This document shows positions 14,115 to 16,423 of a stretch of 16,423 nt of DNA, piece after piece; positions within the stretch are counted from its first letter, which is position 1, and each line of letters opens with the position of its first letter. The DNA comes from Spongiibacteraceae bacterium. Lineage in GTDB: Bacteria; Pseudomonadota; Gammaproteobacteria; Pseudomonadales; PIVM01. The stretch lies in the NCBI GenBank assembly GCA_030618505.1, contig JAUXDF010000026.1:1-16423 (forward strand). The letters run 5' to 3'. A program made the position numbers and the translations under genes. The notes under the pieces were generated by a model that did no database searches, was not told the origin of the DNA, and worked only from the letters and a program-made list of their open reading frames with translations.

Positions 14115-14217
14115 ATAAGACCATTAGGAGTGAAACATGAAGGATTTGACTCCTTCGCAAGAGTCCAACAACTGAACCCCCTCGATGCCAGTTAAATATA
14201 GGGGAATTGGCATCATC
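14079..14217 (-). ncRNA. Candidate structured small RNA (or structured 3' UTR)
   Basis: The 266-base gap between pilZ and the next gene holds an ordered set of RNA elements on the minus strand. A promoter-like pair, TTGGAC (14252-14247) and AATACT (14229-14224) with a 17-base spacer, predicts a start near 14217. Next comes a 7-bp stem (14214-14208 with 14190-14184), whose loop carries CCCCT (14204-14200) complementary to AGGGG (14182-14178) just past the stem, forming an H-type pseudoknot. A hairpin GACTC-N8-GAGTC (14165-14148) and the intrinsic terminator follow. Size would be near 138 bases. The promoter boxes are weak (3 and 4 of 6), so a 3' UTR of the upstream minus-strand gene is the main alternative. 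No known RNA family was recognised. Confidence 0.45.
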
Positions 14218-14301
14218 AAAGTAAGTATTGTTCATCCCTCGAAAAAGTCCAATTGTCTTGGTGATTAAACCTAAACTCATTTGAAATAATAGGCTTATTT
14301 T

Positions 14302-14628
14302 TTAGTTTATTAGCGCGACGACTTCGCTGATTAATCGATCCAGCTCAAGTGAGGTTTTAATGCGCACCACATGGTCATCCATCGCCTTCCTAAGGTTATT
14401 GAGTCCTCCCTTTACTTCCTTAAATTCTCTACAAATCGCCTCGTACTCCAGGTCATGATCCTGAATACTTAATTTTGATAGCTCCGAGCGCTCCGCGTGC
14501 AGAGCTGAGAGAATACTGTAAAGCACATCTTTCTTTTCGATGGTATTTGCTTCCCAGTAGGCGTTATCTAAAACGGCTAATAATTGTTCGATGCACTCAG
14601 ATGCATAAGCGATGGTGGGTTCTGACAT
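14302..14628 (-). CDS. Uncharacterised small acidic helical protein
   Basis: A 108-residue protein I do not recognise. The ATG is preceded by GGAG at eight bases, a good Shine-Dalgarno site that makes it likely to be real. The sequence is rich in Glu, Leu, Ala and Ser, has no membrane segment, signal peptide or Gly/Pro breaks, and reads as nearly all helix, with possible coiled coil in the middle (SILSALHAERSELSKLSI and the following stretch). One Cys is at position 12 and another at about 71. It stands alone on the minus strand between pilZ and gcvT and diverges from gcvT. A minus-strand -10-like TATACT lies at 14664-14659. A structural or partner-binding role is conceivable, but nothing in the sequence tells which. 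Confidence 0.7.
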   Translation of the reverse strand: MSEPTIAYASECIEQLLAVLDNAYWEANTIEKKDVLYSILSALHAERSELSKLSIQDHDLEYEAICREFKEVKGGLNNLRKAMDDHVVRIKTSLELDRLISEVVALIN

Positions 14629-14692
14629 TGATCTTTCTCCGATGAAGAGTTTTATTCCAGTATAGAAGCCCCGCCAATCTTTGCATAAGTCC

Positions 14693-14701
14693 TGCTATTC
14701 T
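14693..14701 (+). promoter_or_regulatory. Candidate extended -10 promoter for gcvT
   Basis: TGC followed by TATTCT forms an extended -10-like element 84 bases before the gcvT start; no -35 box is evident. Between it and the gene lies a short hairpin, CGACC-GCTTAA-GGTCG (14728-14743). I looked for the glycine riboswitch often found before gcv genes and did not see its conserved cores. Confidence 0.3.
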
Positions 14702-14784
14702 GTACCATCTCTCTACCAGTGCGTGCCGACCGCTTAAGGTCGACAGGTTCAGCCCAAAGCGTAATTTATACCGGAGATTTAACT

Positions 14785-15906
14785 TTGTCAGATTCGAGTC
14801 CGATATTACAAACACCTCTACATAACCTGCATGTAAAACTGGGAGCAAAAATGGTGCCTTTTGCCGGTTATGAGATGCCGGTTCAGTACCCGCTGGGTAT
14901 TCTTAAAGAGCATTTGCATACGCGCGCTCAGGCCGGACTGTTTGACGTTTCCCATATGGGACAAATTACTGTGCGGGGAGAGGGGGCAGCAGCGGCGCTA
15001 GAGAAATTGGTACCAGGAGATATTGTCGGGCTTGGACATTATCAGCAACGTTATAGTCTGCTGACTAATGATGCTGGCGGTATTCGCGATGATTTGATGG
15101 TGCTTAATCGGGGTGACCATTTGCACCTGGTCGTTAATGCGGCTTGTAAGCATCAAGACTTACAGTATATCCGGGAAAATTTACCCGCAGGCTTGCTGGT
15201 CACTGCTCTGGATAATCAGGCTTTGCTGGCATTGCAAGGCCCAAAAGCAGCAGAGGTGTTGGCTCGATTTTCCCCAGATTGTCAAAATTTGAAGTTTATG
15301 GATGCCGCTGACATTGTTATTGCCGGTGTTGAGTGTTTGATTACACGCTCTGGTTACACCGGGGAAGACGGTTATGAGATTTCTATGCCCGCAGACAAGG
15401 CCTGTGATATTGCCGAAGCTTTATTATCAGAACGGGAGGTAGAGGCTATCGGCCTGGGTGCCAGAGACTCCCTGCGCCTTGAGGCTGGGCTTTGTTTATA
15501 CGGTCATGATATCGATGAGCATACAACAGCTGTTGAGGCTGGACTCAATTGGGTGATTGGCAAGGTGCGCAGAAAAGATGGTGATCGTGAGGGCGGCTTT
15601 CCTGGCGCCGATATTATCCTTGAACAGCTCTTATCCGGCGTGTCTAAAAAGCGGGTGGGGATTAAGCCTGCGGGTAAAGCACCAATACGCGAGGGTGCTG
15701 AGCTGCTTAATGACAAAGACGAGGTGATCGGTCGGGTATGTAGTGGTGGTTTCGGCCCGAGTGCTGGAGCACCCGTTGCGATGGGCTATGTAAATAGCGA
15801 ATACAGTGCGTTGGATACGCCCTTGTATGCGGCGGTTAGAAAGAAGAAACTTCCGGTTGCGGTGTGTAAGCCTGTATTCGTTCCTCACAACTATTATCGT
15901 GGTTAG
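14785..15906 (+). CDS. gcvT: Glycine cleavage system aminomethyltransferase (T protein)
   Basis: GcvT moves the methylene group from the aminomethyl-lipoyl arm of GcvH to tetrahydrofolate, releasing ammonia. I start it at TTG 14785, giving 373 residues (E. coli has 364), because GGAG stands eight bases upstream and the protein then begins MSDSSPILQTPLHNLHVKLG as in the family. A GTG at 14719 in the same frame would add 22 unrelated residues. Seen are FAGYEMPVQY (26-35), FDVSHMGQ (53-60), RDDLM (101-105) with the catalytic aspartate, and TRSGYTGEDGYEI, then the C-terminal barrel domain. No gcvH or gcvP is in the window; they may follow later or lie elsewhere. Confidence 0.95.
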   Translation: MSDSSPILQTPLHNLHVKLGAKMVPFAGYEMPVQYPLGILKEHLHTRAQAGLFDVSHMGQITVRGEGAAAALEKLVPGDIVGLGHYQQRYSLLTNDAGGIRDDLMVLNRGDHLHLVVNAACKHQDLQYIRENLPAGLLVTALDNQALLALQGPKAAEVLARFSPDCQNLKFMDAADIVIAGVECLITRSGYTGEDGYEISMPADKACDIAEALLSEREVEAIGLGARDSLRLEAGLCLYGHDIDEHTTAVEAGLNWVIGKVRRKDGDREGGFPGADIILEQLLSGVSKKRVGIKPAGKAPIREGAELLNDKDEVIGRVCSGGFGPSAGAPVAMGYVNSEYSALDTPLYAAVRKKKLPVAVCKPVFVPHNYYRG

Positions 15907-15909
15907 CCC

Positions 15910-16423
15910 ATGCTCGAGCAAACTCCTTATCTTGGTGTGATTGAAGGTTTTTATGGTAAAACCTGGTCATGGCCCCTGCGAGAGCGCTACGCCGACTTTT
16001 TGAAGCAGTCGGGGTACCAGTTTTATATCTATGCCCCGAAGGCCGACCAATATTTACGCACGCAATGGTTTGATCATTGGCCTGCTGAGCAGTGGCGCTC
16101 ACTGATTTCCCTTCGCGGGTGCTATGCAGAAGCGGGTGTTGATTGGGGTATCGGCTTATCTCCCTTTGAGCTTTATAAAGATTGGGGTAGCGACAAGCGC
16201 CGTTTGCTTGAGCATAAAGTAAAAACCATCAATCAGCTTAACCCCGATATTCTTTGCGTATTGTTTGATGACATGGATGGTGATAAATCTGGCTTGGCTG
16301 ATTTGCAGATAGAGATTATCGACCTTATCGCTCAGCACAGCAGCGCTAAGCGGATAATTATTTGTCCAACATATTATTCCTTCGATCCAATATTGGAAGA
16401 GCTATTCGGTAAGCGACCGGATG
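15910..16423 (+). CDS. Beta-N-acetylglucosaminidase domain protein (GH84-type), 3' end beyond window
   Basis: The first 171 residues of a protein with the hyaluronidase/O-GlcNAcase-type GH84 barrel. The opening LGVIEGFYGKTWSW (8-21) and YIYAPKADQYLR (39-50) match the sugar-binding start of the family. The catalytic pair of adjacent aspartates is D120-D121 in LCVLFDDMDGD, and ICPTYYSFDP (151-160) is the next conserved strand. No signal peptide is present, so the enzyme looks cytoplasmic and would act on GlcNAc-containing sugars or modified proteins taken up or made inside the cell. The ATG is three bases after the gcvT stop, with no clear SD, so the two are probably co-transcribed. The rest is cut off. 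Confidence 0.8.
   Translation, partial: MLEQTPYLGVIEGFYGKTWSWPLRERYADFLKQSGYQFYIYAPKADQYLRTQWFDHWPAEQWRSLISLRGCYAEAGVDWGIGLSPFELYKDWGSDKRRLLEHKVKTINQLNPDILCVLFDDMDGDKSGLADLQIEIIDLIAQHSSAKRIIICPTYYSFDPILEELFGKRPD

Noticed and set aside
14077..14280. Open frame of 67 residues on the minus strand downstream of the 108-residue gene
   Set aside because: It has no SD, reads straight through the hairpins and the intrinsic terminator, and its sequence resembles no protein I know; the RNA structures explain the region better.
14629..14784. Glycine riboswitch before gcvT
   Set aside because: gcv genes often have one, but the conserved paired cores and their tandem arrangement are not visible in these 156 bases; only a short CGACC/GGTCG hairpin is present.
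14719..14784. N-terminal extension of GcvT from GTG 14719
   Set aside because: The extra 22 residues are unlike GcvT and the good SD (GGAG 14773-14776) serves TTG 14785.
1..16423. Mobile elements, CRISPR arrays, toxin-antitoxin or defence genes
   Set aside because: No transposase or integrase motifs, no terminal repeats with target duplications, no regularly spaced repeats and no defence-type domains were seen; the protein content is almost wholly housekeeping.

Overview
This is a core-chromosome segment of a gammaproteobacterium with moderate GC content. The gene order yceF/maf - yceD - rpmF - plsX - fabG - acpP - fabF - pabC - mltG - tmk - holB - pilZ is the conserved gammaproteobacterial layout. 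The very close match of PilZ, CheX and the MBL protein to Pseudomonas/Cellvibrionales-type proteins suggests a marine or aquatic relative of those groups. That placement is inferred from remembered family sequences and order, not from a search. I see no mobile element, CRISPR array, tRNA or rRNA.

Layout. (1) 1-2809: a minus-strand CheX-like chemotaxis phosphatase diverges from trmH (tRNA Gm18 methyltransferase), followed by an MBL-fold hydrolase. (2) 2955-5246: a HAD phosphatase and a membrane-anchored S49 (SppA/SohB-type) peptidase on the plus strand converge on a Maf/YceF nucleotide pyrophosphatase, and the stop codons overlap. (3) 5373-13516: the long lipid/ribosome/cell-wall/replication operon. 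It holds yceD and rpmF (ribosome-related), plsX, fabG, acpP and fabF (phospholipid and fatty-acid synthesis), pabC (folate), mltG (peptidoglycan), tmk (dTTP) and holB (DNA polymerase III clamp loader). fabH and fabD, normally between plsX and fabG, are absent: the plsX-fabG gap is 18 bp. (4) 13685-14035: pilZ, with its own extended -10 promoter. (5) 14036-14784: an intergenic stretch with a strong minus-strand terminator and a potential pseudoknot, a minus-strand 108-residue protein I do not recognise, and a divergent promoter region. (6) 14785-16423: gcvT (glycine cleavage T protein), followed after 3 bp by a GH84-type beta-N-acetylglucosaminidase domain protein that runs off the window.

Most coding features are ordinary housekeeping genes. 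The points worth a second look are mainly non-coding: a candidate small RNA (minus strand, about 14217 to 14079) with aligned promoter, pseudoknot, hairpin and terminator; a near-consensus promoter whose position implies leaderless yceD mRNA; paired palindromes at the cheX/trmH promoters; an 8-bp inverted repeat flanking the acpP promoter; and short SD-equipped mini-ORFs overlapping the starts of the HAD gene and pabC. Non-ATG starts are frequent (maf, plsX, fabF, mltG, gcvT).
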